Shown: positions 19,647 to 31,573, counted from the stretch's first letter. The stretch: DNA of 64,000 bases from Micractinium sp. NFX-FRZ (GCA_029339195.1 JAPTJF010000070.1:62001-126000); one strand, 5' to 3'. A program made the numbers and translations. Notes: generated by a model from the letters alone, not told the origin.

Positions 19647-22600
19647 TTATGCCCGCACTGTCGGCGCGGGCAGCGCGGTGGGCACAATCGTGTTGACCAG
19701 CTGCAGAGGGAGCGGGGCACACAAGGGCACAGCAGGGGGTGAGGTGGCGGTGCTGGCAAGCCATGTGCATGGGATGCGGGGACGGACCACACTGTCCACC
19801 AATTCGCTGGTGAGGAGAGTGTGGCTGCTCATCCACCCATCCACCTATCCACCCAAGGCAAGCCCTTTTCTATGCCACAGGGTGCCCCCACTTCTGCTGT
19901 ACAAAACACAGTAGCACAATGCCGGCTGGGCGGGCTGGGATCTTTCCGTTGTGCCCACCCACCCCACCCACCGTGTCGGCATCCATCCCCTTTGCCGCCT
20001 CCTTCCCCATCCGGCTCTCTGACCCACCCACCCCACCTCTGCCCCACCCCACCCACCGTGTCGGCATCCATCCCCTTTGCGGCCCCGTTGGCCGCCGCCC
20101 CCAGCTGCGCGCGGATGGCCTGCGCGCTGTGCGTGGCGTGCAGCTCCTTGATGTTGCCCTCAATCGTGTCGCAGATCTTCTCCAGGGGCAGGATGGAGAA
20201 GGGCTCCTCCACGATCACGCCAATCTCCTTGATGCCTGCACTCATTCGAGGAAGGCACGCTTCTATTTCGTCAGGCATGTATGATGCACATCAAACTCGG
20301 CGCCGTGAAGGGCGCATCCACAATGACACACCAATCTCCTTGTTGATGCCTGCAGGCAAGCAGGGGAGGGAGCGAGGATGGGAGGCTTCATCAAAGGGCG
20401 GCCCCTCAGCATTGGCGTAGATCTCCTTGATGCCTGCACGTGCCACAACATGCCCAGTCTGGTCAGCGGCAGGTAGTGCCCTGTCTGACTCAAAACCAGG
20501 GACTCGGGCAGTGAGCGTGGTGTCAAAGGGGCAGGAGTGGAGAAGAGAGCCACCCTCCCATGCCCCACCCCAGCCTCCCCACAGGCGCCCCCTGCCGCCC
20601 CCCCTCACCGAGCAGCAGGTAGGCGACGAGGAAGGTGACGGGGAGCATGCCCCAGTGGCAGGTGTCCCACAGGGTGAAGGGCAGCAGGGTGAGCCAGATC
20701 ATGAGGAAGCGGGAGTTGTGGCGGGAGTACCTGCGGGGGGGGAGGCGCGAGGGAGGCAGGGAAGGAGTCGGGTCAGCAACATGTGTGTGCTAGGGAGGTG
20801 AGGGCGTTCAAGTGTGCTCGCATGCCATAGTAGCAGAGCACGGAAGTTATCTGCAAATGGAGCCGGAGCTGCCCGCTGCATCCAGGGCGCTGCCGAGGCC
20901 TCCCCCCCTGCCAGCAGGGAGCCCGGCCGGCTCCCAGCACTGCCAAGGCTGCCGGTGAGGCTGGCTGGCTGGCGGGCTCACATGAGGGGCACGGGGGTGC
21001 GCAGGATGCGCTCGCAGCCGCCGGTCACATCCTGCAGGCGGGTAGGGCAGGGTGGGGGGTGGAGGAGGGATGTCAGTTGGTGCGCATGTGCAGACGGGCA
21101 GGCAGGCAGATGCGTGCATTGAATCACACCACGTCTGCAGCGGGTGCACAGGCAGCGTAGATGACGCGTCCCAAGCAGGCACAGCACGACTTCCAACACT
21201 CATTGCCCTGTCCCCGCAGCAAGCTGCGTCAGGCCCTCATGCCTGCACCTCCAGCACCTCCAACACCCTTGCAGCAGCAACATGGTGCAGCCTCAGTAGC
21301 AGGGCATGTGGGTGCAACTCACCGCGTAGACGGTGAGGTTCTCGTCCATGCGGAAGGCCGCCGAGGCCTTGACGTTGGCGGTGGAGTTGTACACGCTGAT
21401 GGGCTCTCCAGGCAGCTGGGCCGCCTTGATGATGGAAGTCAGCACCTGTGGGGGGCATGGGGTGGGGGTGGAAAGCACGAGGTCGGAACCCAGAGACCAC
21501 CTGCTCAGTGTGCAGACAGGGGCGGTGGGCCAGAGCCAGCAGCGCGCTTTTGACCGGGGGCCCCACTCAACCCACTGGCCTTGGCTTACAACCACAGGTG
21601 ACTGCCCCCCCAACAATGGTCACCCCGCCGTCCCACATCCGTTCCGCCCGCCTGAATGGTGTGGTTGGGGCGGCGCACGGCGGCCAGCAGCGCTTTCACC
21701 TTACTGAACTGAACTAGTGCCACCCCCGCCCCTCATTGGTGCTCAACCCCGCACTTCACACACACACAGTACTCACCTGCACGATGTAGTTGGGGTGGTG
21801 CGCAGCGGCCAGCAGCCTTCATTGCCTCACTGACTTGAACTAGTGCCCCCCTTGACCCCCTCAAAACATGCCCCGCCCCGCTCCCCACATAGCGGCGCCG
21901 CCTCACCTGCACGGTGTAGTTGGGGCGGTGCGTGGCGGCCAGTAGCGCCTTGAGCTCCTCAGGCTTCAGCTTGCCCGTCAGCTCAGCCTCCAGGTTCTCG
22001 CCCGCGCGCAGGTGGCACATGAGGGAGCGGCTGCAGGGGGGGCGGCACAAGAGGTGGGAGACGTGTAAGCACGCTGGCCCAGGTTGATTGATTGGCAGCA
22101 TGCATATCAATGTGCACGCTTGCAAGTGCCATATGAGGGAGCTGCTGCATAGGAGGGGGGAGGGGCACAGCCAACAAAGCAGGTGTGTGGCCAAGCATTC
22201 CAGCTGATCAGTCGCTCACTGCTCACGGGGGCTGGCATGCCCTGTGCACCCCTTTCTCCGCCGCCCTGCCCTCTGCTTCTCCCATATGCACATTCCACCA
22301 ACAACCATCAACAACCGCTAGTGTGAGCAGCAAGCAGCGGCCCACCTGTAGGCCACCACCCAGCGGCAGAACATGTCCTGCAGCTCCGGCTGGTGGTCGG
22401 GGATGTAGCCCAGCGCCTGCACAGGGCAGCAAAGGATGAGCCAGGTGGGGGGTCTAAAGCGAGGTGTGGCTTCGGAGCAGCGCTCAAGGGCACAGGGAGG
22501 CGCCTCGAAAGAGTCCGGGAGGGGCGCCCGGGGTGGCACCCAGGGCCGGCCTGACTGAGACCTTGAGCAAACACAGCGAGGCTCTCGCTGCCTGGCTTGC

Positions 22601-24470
22601 TGCATTCATGGGCCAATCCGCTGATACATTTTCAATGTCACGGTGGCAGCCCCCACCCCGTCTCTCTCCTCTGCGGCCCCTCCCTGCTGACCTGGCGCGT
22701 GATGTCGCGAGAGCGGTTGACAATGAGCCCCCACATCTTGCGCGCCTCATCCCACCGCTGGTAGCTGGTGTTGGTGCTGCAGGGCGGGAGTGGCAGGGCA
22801 AGCGGGGAGGGGCGGGTCAGGGAGGGGGTCAGGGGCGGGCGGGCAGGCAGGGCGGGTGGGGAGGGGCGGGCGGTCAGGGGCCAGCCCAGCAGGGGGGGCT
22901 GCACGGCACATGCATCAAAGGGAGGACTTGCACGGCACATGCATGTTCCATGCCAGCGGGTCACCATGCAGGAGGCTGTCCTGTGCTGTTGGAGAGAAGG
23001 AGACAGTGCGCTGGCGGCAGGTTGCAAGTTGTTGGCTGTCCTTTGCTCTTGGAGAGACAGAGACATTGCGATGGCTGCAATGAAACCAACTCACCGCAGG
23101 ACCAGGAGGGAGGAGAGGGCGAAGGAGGTGAGGCCAAAGGGGGAGGCTGCGGCGCCCTTGATCTCGGGGATCACCTGGGGCACCATGCCGGCCTGCACAT
23201 AGTGACAGGGGGGGAACAAAGGGACAGGTGAGGGTGTGGATTTTGGCCGAGCGGGCAAGCGGCGGGCGGGCGGGATTCAAGCGCCCCCCGAGAGCAGGCG
23301 TGACGAGGACTCACGCCCGCGGCGACGTGGTGCACAGCAACAGCAGCGGGCGCCATCAGCACAGGGGCACGGGCATGGCGCAGCGTAGAGCAGCTCGCCA
23401 TGCAGGCGGGCGCTGGGAGCCCAGTGCCCTCTGCATATAACCGAGGTGGGCTCACGTCGGCGGCGGCGTGATAGATGGCGACGGCGGTGGCCACGGTCAT
23501 CACGTAGGCCAGCGGCTCGGCCATCCAGCGGAAGGTACGGCTGGTGAACATGCCCTGCATTGCAGTTATAAGGACCGGGAAAAGGGGACGCAGGAGGATG
23601 TGAGCGGACAGGGTGGGAACGGGAACCAGGTGAGGGTTTCCCAGGCCTGTGGGGTGTTGGTTTGTGGGTGTGTGGGTGGGTGAATGAGTGTTGGGTGGGC
23701 AGACCCACATGTACAAAGATAGGGTGGCGAGGGAGCAGCCGGCCGGCAAGCTGGGAGGCCCACGGGAGGCCCGCAGCCTGCCTCTGCCTGGGCTGGGGTG
23801 ACTAGAACACACACCAGGGCTGACACCGGCTGGACAGAAGCAGGCGGCCCGGGGCGCCGTGCGCACCTTCATGTGCCGCCAGTACCGGTCGGAGCTGCGG
23901 TGCCGCCTCCAGGCATCGAAATCAAACACCTGCAACAGATGGAGGAAGCACACAGCAGCGCAGGCAGCGTCAGGCGGAATGCAGCGGTCCTGCCCACAGC
24001 CGAGACTGCCCGCCGTGCTCCCTGGCTGCCCGTCACGTGCCTGCCCGTCAGCCGCGCCCGCCCGCCCGCCCGCTGCCGGCGGCACGCTGTCACCAGCTCC
24101 CTGGCACCTCCCCCCTGCACTGTAGCACCCTCTGCACACACACCACCCACCAGTTACTCACCGAGCGCAGGTTCTTCAGGTCAGCTTCCTTGATGTCGTC
24201 GTTAGAGAGCTTGACGGCGGTGACGTCCAGAGGGCTGGCCGCTGCGGTCACGCACAGCTGGCCGCGCTGCCGCCCCGCGCTCGTGGGGGAGCTCGCAGAG
24301 GCGCGCAGGGGCAGCAGGCCGCTGCCCAGGCGGAGGTGCGCGGGCAGGAGGGCCTGGCGGCGGGCGGGGGCCTGCGCGGCGGCAGCGGCGCCGCCATGCC
24401 GGGCCTGAGGCTGGGCCAGCACGCCCTGCTGCTGCCGAGACGACTGCAGGCTGCTGCAAACGCTGTTCAT
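19647..24470 (-). CDS. Bestrophin-like anion channel, probably plastid-targeted
   Basis: Twelve exons: 24470-24162, 23929-23867, 23554-23456, 23192-23095, 22776-22692, 22416-22346, 22030-21907, 21445-21323, 21031-20982, 20730-20609, 20235-20057 and 19700-19647. These give 458 aa with all phases consistent. The first about 75 residues are Ala/Arg/Gln-rich with almost no acids, as expected for a chloroplast transit peptide. Then come FDFDAWRRHRSSDRYWRHM, TFRWMAEPLAYVMTVATAVA, a LRTNTSYQRWDEARKMWG motif (exon 4/5 junction), and GIKEIGVIVEEPF, all hallmarks of bestrophin/VCCN-type channels. Algal and plant members sit in thylakoid membranes and pass chloride or bicarbonate. Which subtype this is cannot be decided here. 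Its introns contain at least seven junction copies listed separately. Confidence 0.88.
19956..20010 (-). repeat. Copy of exon 11 end (bestrophin gene)
   Basis: Nearly identical over about 45 nt to the exon 11 end and its donor at 20045-20095, encoding the same KGMDADT and followed by GTGGGT. It lies downstream in intron 11. Confidence 0.88.
20308..20355 (-). repeat. Copy of exon 11 start (bestrophin gene), nearer copy
   Basis: Resembles 20200-20240: minus-strand TGCAG acceptor, GCATCAA, then AAGGAGATTGGTGTGTC in place of the real AAGGAGATTGGCGTGATC. A CAG acceptor is intact. Confidence 0.8.
20389..20440 (-). repeat. Copy of exon 11 start (bestrophin gene), farther copy
   Basis: A second degenerate copy with TGCAG, then GCATCAAGGAGAT on the minus strand, about 200 bp upstream of the real exon. 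Confidence 0.75.
21646..21720 (-). repeat. Copy of exon 7 end (bestrophin gene), farther copy
   Basis: Resembles 21901-21950; on the minus strand it contains CCCCAACCACACCATTCAG before GCGGGC. It shares an extra GAACTAGTGCC segment with the copy at 21771, so the two copies are closer to each other than to the exon. Confidence 0.75.
21771..21830 (-). repeat. Copy of exon 7 end (bestrophin gene), nearer copy
   Basis: Minus strand CACCCCAACTACATCGTGCA then a GTGAGT donor, against CCCCAACTACACCGTGCAG|GTGAGG in the exon. The donor is intact. Confidence 0.85.
22118..22158 (-). repeat. Copy of exon 7 start (bestrophin gene)
   Basis: Resembles 22006-22040. Minus strand GCAGCAGCTCCCTCATATGG against the real GCAGCCGCTCCCTCATGTGC. 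The CAG acceptor is intact. Confidence 0.82.
22976..23083. repeat. Intronic tandem duplication, intron 4 of bestrophin gene
   Basis: Two about 48-bp units begin GGCTGTCCTGTGCTGTTGG and GGCTGTCCTTTGCTCTTGG. They end just inside the exon 4 donor and do not include exon sequence. Confidence 0.75.
23308..23362 (-). repeat. Copy of exon 3 end (bestrophin gene)
   Basis: Conceptual peptide PAAVAVHHVAAG then GTGAGT parallels the real TAVAIYHAAAD then GTGAGC at the end of exon 3. The donor is intact and the frame is preserved. Confidence 0.8.
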
Positions 24471-25346
24471 GATGCTGGGCGCGTGGGTGTGCGCTGCGGG
24501 AGCTGGGGTGCGGGTGGGAGGTCCTAAACCTCTCACTCGATCGAAGGCCTGAGGGGCCTGCTGAGGCTGCTGAAGGCTGCGTGGGGCGCCTGAGCGATGT
24601 CGCGTGGCTGGGGGCTGCTCGCGATCGGACGCACAAGCCTTGCGATTCCGGTTTTCCGATGGTAGGGCCTGGTCAGTGGTGCGTGCTGGGCCTGCTGAGA
24701 CGGAGCCACTACCCTGTGGGATGGGGGGAATCGGATCGGGCGCTGGCCCAGCCCCAAAACATTCGAGCGCCGCTGTACATGCCCGACCCAATTGAAGCGG
24801 CAGGGGAGGGTGAGTCAACACTACCACCACGCCGCCCACCCTGCACCTTGAGCTCAGGCCGGCCGGTGCACGGCGAGCCACCCTCCGCCTTGTAACCACC
24901 GGCATCTCTGCTGCACGCAACCCACATGCTGCATGCCACCACTGCATTCCAATCAATATGCCAATCACAGCGCAACATGGGGGCTGGGGCGCCACTGCAG
25001 AGGGCCGGGGCCCTGCCAAGCCCGCTGCCAGACAGTACCATGTGGCATACGGTGTTGCAGGGACAGGAGTCAACATGAAGCAAAACGAAACAAAACGCAA
25101 AAGCACATCATGGGTGCGGGCAGCACATCAACACGTGCGCGGCTGCAAGTGTGCTATTAAGTGTGCGCTGGATGAGTGTGTGCTGGCGCGCTGCTGCCCG
25201 CAGCCGCCGTGGCCAGCCGTCAGCCATGCCGCTTGCCGCCGCCGCCCCGAGCACAGGAGCAATCATCTCTGGGGCATGGCAGTGCTACTGCTGGTGCGCT
25301 GGCATGCCTGCGGGCACTGCCCAGCAGCCTCAAGTGTCATGTGCCC
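24471..25346. other. Region between bestrophin start and the 66-aa gene stop
   Basis: About 880 bp. It should contain the bestrophin promoter and the 3' UTR of the 66-aa gene, both on the minus strand. Less GC-rich than the surroundings near 25060-25120. No coding features recognised. Confidence 0.4.
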
Positions 25347-25973
25347 TCAGGACTTCTGCAGGCGTGCCACCGCTGCCTCCAGCTCTGCCACCCGCTGCTC
25401 CAAGCCGGACGCATACTTTTTGGTCTGCACAGCAAAGCGATCACGGGGAGGGGACAGGAGGGGGGCAGGAAGCGGATAGTCAGGGTGGGGTGGGCAGGGG
25501 TGGGCAGGGAACCGACAAACTGCTGCAACAATTCTTCCTGGCGGCAAAGAAGCCAGACCCGCAGCATGTGGGCGGCAAGCCCCACCACAGTGTGTGCAGG
25601 CGAGGAGGGCTGACCAGGCCTCTGGCTGGCAGTGGGACAAGGCCACAACTGGTGGGCGGCTGCGGCTGCGGCTTCCCGAGCATCACTTTCTGAGCCAGTG
25701 AACTGCACACCCGGCCACATGTTGAACAGGCATGTTGTGCTGCATGCCTGCACCAGCACCCTGCTGCCAGGGCTTCCCCATTCTTGCCTGGCATCCTGGC
25801 CCCCTGCCCCAGCCCTAGTCAGGCCCCCCACCGCCGCCCCACCGCCCCACCTGCTCCAGCAGTTGCTGCTGCCCCTCCGCCACGTCGCCCTGCAGCTGGT
25901 ACACGCCAAACACGCCAGCCACAGCCACGCCCGCCAGGAAGGAGGAGAGCCGGGCACGGAAGAGGGCCGACAT
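25347..25973 (-). CDS. Small single-pass membrane protein with coiled coil, unknown function
   Basis: Two exons: 25973-25851 and 25424-25347, joined in phase 0, giving 66 aa. ATG at 25973. Residues about 8-27 (RLSSFLAGVAVAGVFGVYQL) form a hydrophobic segment with two basic residues before it. The remainder, from QGDVAEGQQQLLEQ to LEQRVAELEAAVARLQKS, is a charged heptad-like helix likely to form a coiled coil. The layout is like small organelle inner-membrane scaffold proteins, but I do not recognise the family. The gene is divergent from GTF3C5. A longer open frame upstream (to 26063) gives an Ala/Ser-rich extension without an ATG advantage. The splice phase and sensible joined product support it as real. 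Confidence 0.65.
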
Positions 25974-26481
25974 TGCTGCTGCTGCACTGCTGCTGCTCCC
26001 GCCTACAAGTGCGTGCTGGGTCGCCGCCGCCGCCGGTGCTGCCTGCCGCTGCCTGGGTGCCAAGTTGGTGCTGCTCCTGCTGCTTGGCAGGTAATTTGCG
26101 CTCAGGCGCTGACGGCTGGCGATCGACTGCTAGCGGGGCTGCCGAAAGAGCTGCACGGGTGGGACCGAGAGGCGAGCTTGGCGAAACGGAGGCGCGATGT
26201 CAAGACCAGTACAGCGTGCGGCTTGGTGTGGAGATGCCTGAGGATTGCGCCGAGGGCCTGCAGCCTTCAGGTTCGACCTGCAAGCCGCGCAGCACGGGAC
26301 CGCAGCAGGGCACAGAAAACTGAACTCTGTTGCTCTGAAGAGCACATCGTTGCATGATCTCACTGTTGGAAAAGATCACTGCTCCAACATCCTCGACCAG
26401 CTTGAAAGTGGCACGAAAACTTTTCGCTCGTGCTCTCGTTCGGCCCAAACACAGCAGCAGGCTGCCCCACCGAATATCAGA
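25974..26481. other. Divergent promoter region, 66-aa gene and GTF3C5
   Basis: About 510 bp between start codons. Contains a locally AT-richer stretch near 26310-26440. No coding features recognised. Confidence 0.4.
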
Positions 26482-29400
26482 ATGGACGCCCCGGAGGGCG
26501 GCAGCGAGCCACCGCCTGGGCCGCCTGCCGCCGGCGCCGACACCGACAGCCGGCAGCTGACAGTGCCGGCACCCACCCCGGCGCTGCTGCACCTGTGCAT
26601 CGAGTACCCAGGCTACGTGGGGGAAGAGCAGCGGGTGCTGGAGACGCTGGGAGGGCTAGATGGCATTGCGCGCCAGCTGCAGGTGCGGGGGCCGCGCACA
26701 GGCAAGGTTGGGGTGCGGGACGCAGCGCAAGGTGCCACCGCGCGTCTTGTCTGCTTTGAGGGCAGCTACCAGGGCCAGGCATTTGAGCCGGCGTGTTTGT
26801 GAGTGACACTCACGTTTTCCCATCAATCTACCCGGTGCGGCACAGCGGCTGTTGCCAGACGCTGCTGTTGCCAGATGTTGCTGCCGCTGCCTGCTTGCCC
26901 TGCGCCGTCATTGTTCAATTGCTGCGCCGCTCCGCATCCCTACCTGGCAGCACCCTCCTCCCCTCATCCCTCCCTCCCTCCCTGCCCACCTCCCCTGCCT
27001 TGCTCAGGAAAACCCCAAGACACTGCCCCTGAAGCTGCGCCCGCTTGACAAGAACTGCCATGCCAACTACGGCCTGCGGGAGGGCAGCCGCCGCCTGCTG
27101 CTCAAGCTGACCCGCCCCACCGCCGGCAGCGCAGCAGCGGCAGCGGCAGGCGGCAGCAGCGACGGCGCCAGCGGCAGCGGCAGCGGCGGGGGTGCCTGGA
27201 GAGCTGAAGTAGTGGCAGCCCTGCCTCACACCTACCGCTTCAACTCCCCAGCCGACTATCAATACATTGCTCTGGACTGCCGGCCCGTGGAGGAGCAGGG
27301 TGGGTGGGTGGGTGGGAGGGCCGGTGAACATGGGGAAGGCGCCTCAGCTCGGGCTGGGGGTAAATGGCCAGAGATTAAGCCTGCAGATGAGCGCAATTTC
27401 GATAGCTGCAGCTGCAGGCGGTTGCTGTGCTGTGCAGCGGTGTTGCCAGTACTGTGCCTTGGGAGCAGGTGACGGGTGGAGCTGTGGGGCTGTAGAGGGG
27501 CTGTAGCTGCTGCCTGTGCCTCATCTGGCGTGCCCCACCGTCGCCCTCCCACCTCGCGCCCCGCCTGCAACCCTGCAACCCACCCTGACCGCACCTCACC
27601 CACACCTGCAGGCCTGGAACAGCAGCAGGCGGTCAGCCTGCCGGGCTTCCAGCAGCAGCCGCTGCTCTGCGCGCCGCCGCTGTTTGCCAAGCAGCCCCAG
27701 TTTGACTACGCGTTCAGGTGGGGGCCAGGGGGGTTCAGGCTGAGGCTATGCTGGGGTGTCGGTCAGCTCGAATGGGCAAAAAGGAGGCAGCAGGTCAATA
27801 ACCTTGCAGACCCCCCCACACCCCAGGTTAATGTCCCAGTTTCCTTTCTTTGTTTGCACTCTCCATTTCGACCGTTGACTATCCCCCCGTGTCTGCAGGG
27901 GCTACAAGGCCGCGCAGGTGCTGGGCACCGGCGCCGCCAGCGGCCCCGTGGGGGGCAGCGCCAAGCGGAAGGTGGGGTCTGGAGTGATGGCCTCCTTCTT
28001 CGACTTGGAGGTGAGATTTGTTGTTTTCGGGGACAAGAGGAATTTGATTTTCTTCACATTGACCATTACGGTACGATGTTGCAGTTAAGGTTACACAGCA
28101 TGGGTTAGGTACCATGCATGTGTTTAGTGTGCATGGCGCATGGATGATGGCATCCTTTTTCGACCTAGAGGTGAGAGCCTCTGCCCTGTTCAACAGCTGC
28201 CTTGCATCCCTGCAGACCCTGTTAAACACTTGTGCGAATCCACAAATTGCCGTGTTCATGGGGCCTGAAAAATGGCATCTTGGGTTGATTCTTGGACCTG
28301 TGGGCTGGACCGGTTTCTGAGGCTGAACAGATGTCACGGGGTCATGTGGCGCCCGTGACATCTGTTTCAGTATCAAGTACACCCGTAGGGTGGGTTGGGG
28401 AGTGGCGGCGTCCCTCTGCATGCCAGACATGGGTGCAGCCTCGCAGCAGGGTGCACAGATGGTGCAGGGTGCACAGATGGTGCAGGGTGCACTTCTGAGT
28501 TGAGCTGTCGCCCCCTGCCCACCGCCCGCCGCCCGGCACGCCCCCGCCCCTCTCCCCCTGCCTACCCCGCAGGTGCCGCAGCCGCTGCCAGAGGCGGCCC
28601 TGGCGGCAGCTATGCGGTACCACCCGGATGCGCTGCGCCTGCTGCGCCAGCTGCTGCAGCAGCACCCCGTGTGGCCCACTGCAATGATGCACGAGGGCTA
28701 TGCTGCTGCCGTGGCGGCGGATGGGGGGGAGGGCGCCGCCAAGAGCGCCTCGGCGATTGATGACCTGCTGCCCAAGCTGTGCTACAAGTTCAGGAACGGT
28801 GAGGGGGCAGGGCGGGCGTGGGAGAGGCCAGGAGGGAGGAAGGGAAGGAACAGCGACTGGCATGCAGCGCCGTGGGGTGGCGGAGGAAGGCCTTGTGCGG
28901 GTGAGGCAGGCAGGGAGGGGGAGTTGCACAGAAGCACCCACTTTACTGTTGCTGCTGCTCTCTTGCTGCCCATACCAACAGTTGTTGCTGCACTGCCGCT
29001 GCCTGCCCCTGCAGGCCCCTGGAAGAACGCCTGGACCCGACGAGGCTTCGACCCCCGCAAGTCGCCGTCGTGCCGCCAGTGGCAGTGCATCGAGTACCAC
29101 CTGCCCAGCGAGTGGTGAGTGACTCCTCAACTTCCTTTACCCAATCTTTGACTTCCATCATCTAACTTGAAACGGGATCTGCTCTGCTGCTGACCAGGTG
29201 CCTTGTACCACCCTCTGCCCAGCGAGCAGTGAGTGAGCAGCGACGTGTTGCAGGCGCGGCTGAGAGTTGCCACCGCCGCGGCTGCAGGGGTGGGCAGGTG
29301 GCTGAGCGCAGAACACTGCCGGCCGCCGTTGAAACCTGTGTTGCTGCCGTGTGTGGCTCAATGTGTGAAGTACAAGCACTGCTGGCCACCACCGACTGAC

Positions 29401-30432
29401 CCTGCTGTGCTGCCTTGTGTGCCCGTGTGTCAACCCGCTCTGTACTGCAGGTATGGCAAGATTGCAGAGCACAAAAAGGCGGCAGCAGTGGCCCGAGAGG
29501 CGCAAGCAGCGGCCGCCGCGGCAGCCGAGGCAGCAACAGCCAATGGCGATGCCGCGGCCGCCGCCGCTGGCGCTGGCGCAGCCCCGCAGCAGGAGGAGGA
29601 GGCACGCGCAGCGGCGGCGGCGGCGGAAGCAGCAGCTGCAGAGCTGGCGGCCCGCCTGCCCCGGATGGCCACCTGTTACAGCCAGCTGCTGCGTTTTGAG
29701 GCGGCACCCGGCACCCAGAGCTCCTCCCTCCAGCTGGCGGGCCTGGCAGATTCAGTGGTGCAGCAGCTGCTGGAGGATCCAGCAAACCACGCGCAGGCAA
29801 GTGGTGTGTTGTGTTGTGTCGGTGAGAACGTGGGGGGGCTTGCACGTGTGGGCATGCATGTAGAAGCGAGATGCACGTGAGCATGTGTGGTTTAGCAGCT
29901 GCTGAAAGAGGCTTCAGCGGATCTTGTGCAGGCGAGTGAGTGGGTAGTGTGGGGGGTACATCAGAGATGGGTAAAGTCGAGTAGGTGGGTAGTGTGGGGG
30001 GGTAAATCAGAGGTGGCTTAAATGTGGTGTGGGCGGAGTGCATGCCGTGGGGCTGCTGCGTGTTCCCCCAGGCACGTGGGCGGGTGAGGGGACGCTGCGT
30101 GCTGCGCCCGCCGCGCCCAATCTTCCCGCCCAACCCCGGCAATGCACATTCACCCCATCCCGCCTGCCCTGGCCTGCTCCCCCCTTTAAGGTAATACCTG
30201 CCCGTCCACCTGCCTTGACTCCTCCCCCTGTCGTCCTCCCCTGCAGCACTGCTCCGACTCGAGCGGCTGGCTGTCCTCCACGGCATACGACCGAATGAAG
30301 AAGCGCATCAAAGAGCGCTTCCAGGCGGTGCTTGACGGCAGCCCCATTGAGGACGATTTCCAGCCTCCCGAGCTCATCCACGCGGCGGTGGCAGCGGCGC
30401 AGGCGGCGGCACGGCGCGCGGCGGAGCAGGGT

Positions 30433-30464
<32 letters not shown>

Positions 30465-31573
30465 GGCAGAGCGGCAGAAGGGCAAGGAGGGGCGGAAGGC
30501 GGCAGCAGCGGCTGCGGCTGCGGCAGAGGAGGAGATGGGAGAGGAGGGGCAGCAGGGGGAGCCAATGGAGGAAGACTCGCCTCCCACAGAGGCGGCAGAA
30601 GCTGGGGAGGCACCTGCGGCTGCGGCGGCTGCTGCGGCAGCTGGGCAGGCCCCACCGCAGGCGGAGGAGCAGGAGCATGGCGGCGTGGGCATGGAGGTTG
30701 ATGCGCTGGCACAGCAGGCGCAGCAGCAGCTCAGCATCCAGCCGCCCACTGTTGGAAGAGCAGGGGTAGCAGCAGCTGCCGGGGCCAGCCCGGGGCAGGG
30801 TGCGCCCATCCTGCCCACTGGTCTCATGGCATCACTGCATGACTACCTGGCGCAGCTGCCAGGTGGGCGGGTGGCTTCCCTTGGGGTGGGATCTTGGCTC
30901 CTTTGGGGCTTGGCTAGACGGGGCAGGTGGCGAGAGAAGCGCTTGCCTGCTCCTGCCTGGCGACCTCGTCCCCGCGAGCACGTGCCAGCGTGCGGTGCTG
31001 CCAGTGCAAGCGCGCTGTGGTGCTGCCCTGCACGGCCCTGTAGTTGCGCTGCACCTGCCCACCCATGCACCCACCGGCCCTGCACAAGGCTGCCCGTGTC
31101 GTACTTGTGCTGCACCCTTCCTTGGGTCCGCCTGCCCGGTACTGTACTGCCCTGTCATGCATTTGCACTGCACCCACCTGTGCTTCACTCGCCCATCCAT
31201 CTGCCCACCCATACAACTGCAGAAGAAGAGGCAGAGGCGGAAGCGGAGGCAGAGGCGGAGGCGGAGGAGGATGAAGATGAAGAGGAGGAGGAGGGCGGGC
31301 CGGACTACCAGACAGACGAAGGTGCGCGGCGCTGGGCTGGGCTGCGCTGGGCTGGGGAGTACAGGCAGGGCAGCGCTGGGCTGCGCAGGGCTGGGCTGGG
31401 CAATCAGGCAGGCAACGGTGCGCAGCGATGCCTGTGCTGCGCCGTGCTGAGCAGGCGCACTTCCCATATTTAGTGCCGGCATCCAACTCGTACCGGCTCC
31501 CTGCCCGCTGCCGCTTGCAGGGTACCACACAGAGGAGGGTGGGGCAGGGGGGCAGAGCGAGGAGGAGGGCTAA
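26482..31573 (+). CDS. GTF3C5: General transcription factor 3C subunit 5 (TFIIIC, Tfc1/tau95 type)
   Basis: Ten exons: 26482-26682, 27008-27299, 27612-27717, 27899-28010, 28573-28798, 29015-29114, 29451-29796, 30247-30862, 31223-31321 and 31521-31573, giving 716 aa. Intron 7 uses a GC donor (CAG|GCAAGT). TFIIIC binds the A and B boxes of tRNA genes and recruits TFIIIB for RNA polymerase III. Diagnostic parts are LHLCIEYPGYVGEEQRVLET near residue 40; LKLRPLDKNCHANYGL with LLLKLTR; and a C-terminal-domain segment, GPWKNAWTRRGFDPRKSP then CRQWQCIEY. Family members end in an acidic tail, and here an EEEAEAEAEAE-rich tail is present. Ala/Gln-rich insertions (about residues 395-560) enlarge the protein. 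Three junction copies lie in its introns. Confidence 0.88.
28136..28178 (+). repeat. Copy of exon 4 end (GTF3C5)
   Basis: Resembles 27976-28018. Both encode MASFFDLE followed by GTGAGA, so the peptide and donor are preserved in the copy with only synonymous differences within that octapeptide. Confidence 0.87.
29196..29240 (+). repeat. Copy of exon 6 end (GTF3C5)
   Basis: CCCTCTGCCCAGCGAGCAGTGAGT against CCACCTGCCCAGCGAGTGGTGAGT at the real junction (29098-29120). An AGTGAGT donor-like motif is kept. Confidence 0.8.
29886..29942 (+). repeat. Probable copy of exon 7 end (GTF3C5)
   Basis: GTGGTTTAGCAGCTGCTGAA and later TGTGCAGGCGAGT resemble the exon 7 end GTGGTGCAGCAGCTGCTGGA and GCGCAGGCAAGT. 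The middle is diverged, so this is less certain than the others. Confidence 0.6.
29938..30025 (+). repeat. Tandem duplication in intron 7 (GTF3C5)
   Basis: Two copies of a unit starting GTGGGTAGTGTGGGGGG and ending TCAGAGRTGG, separated by about 45 bp. Confidence 0.8.
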
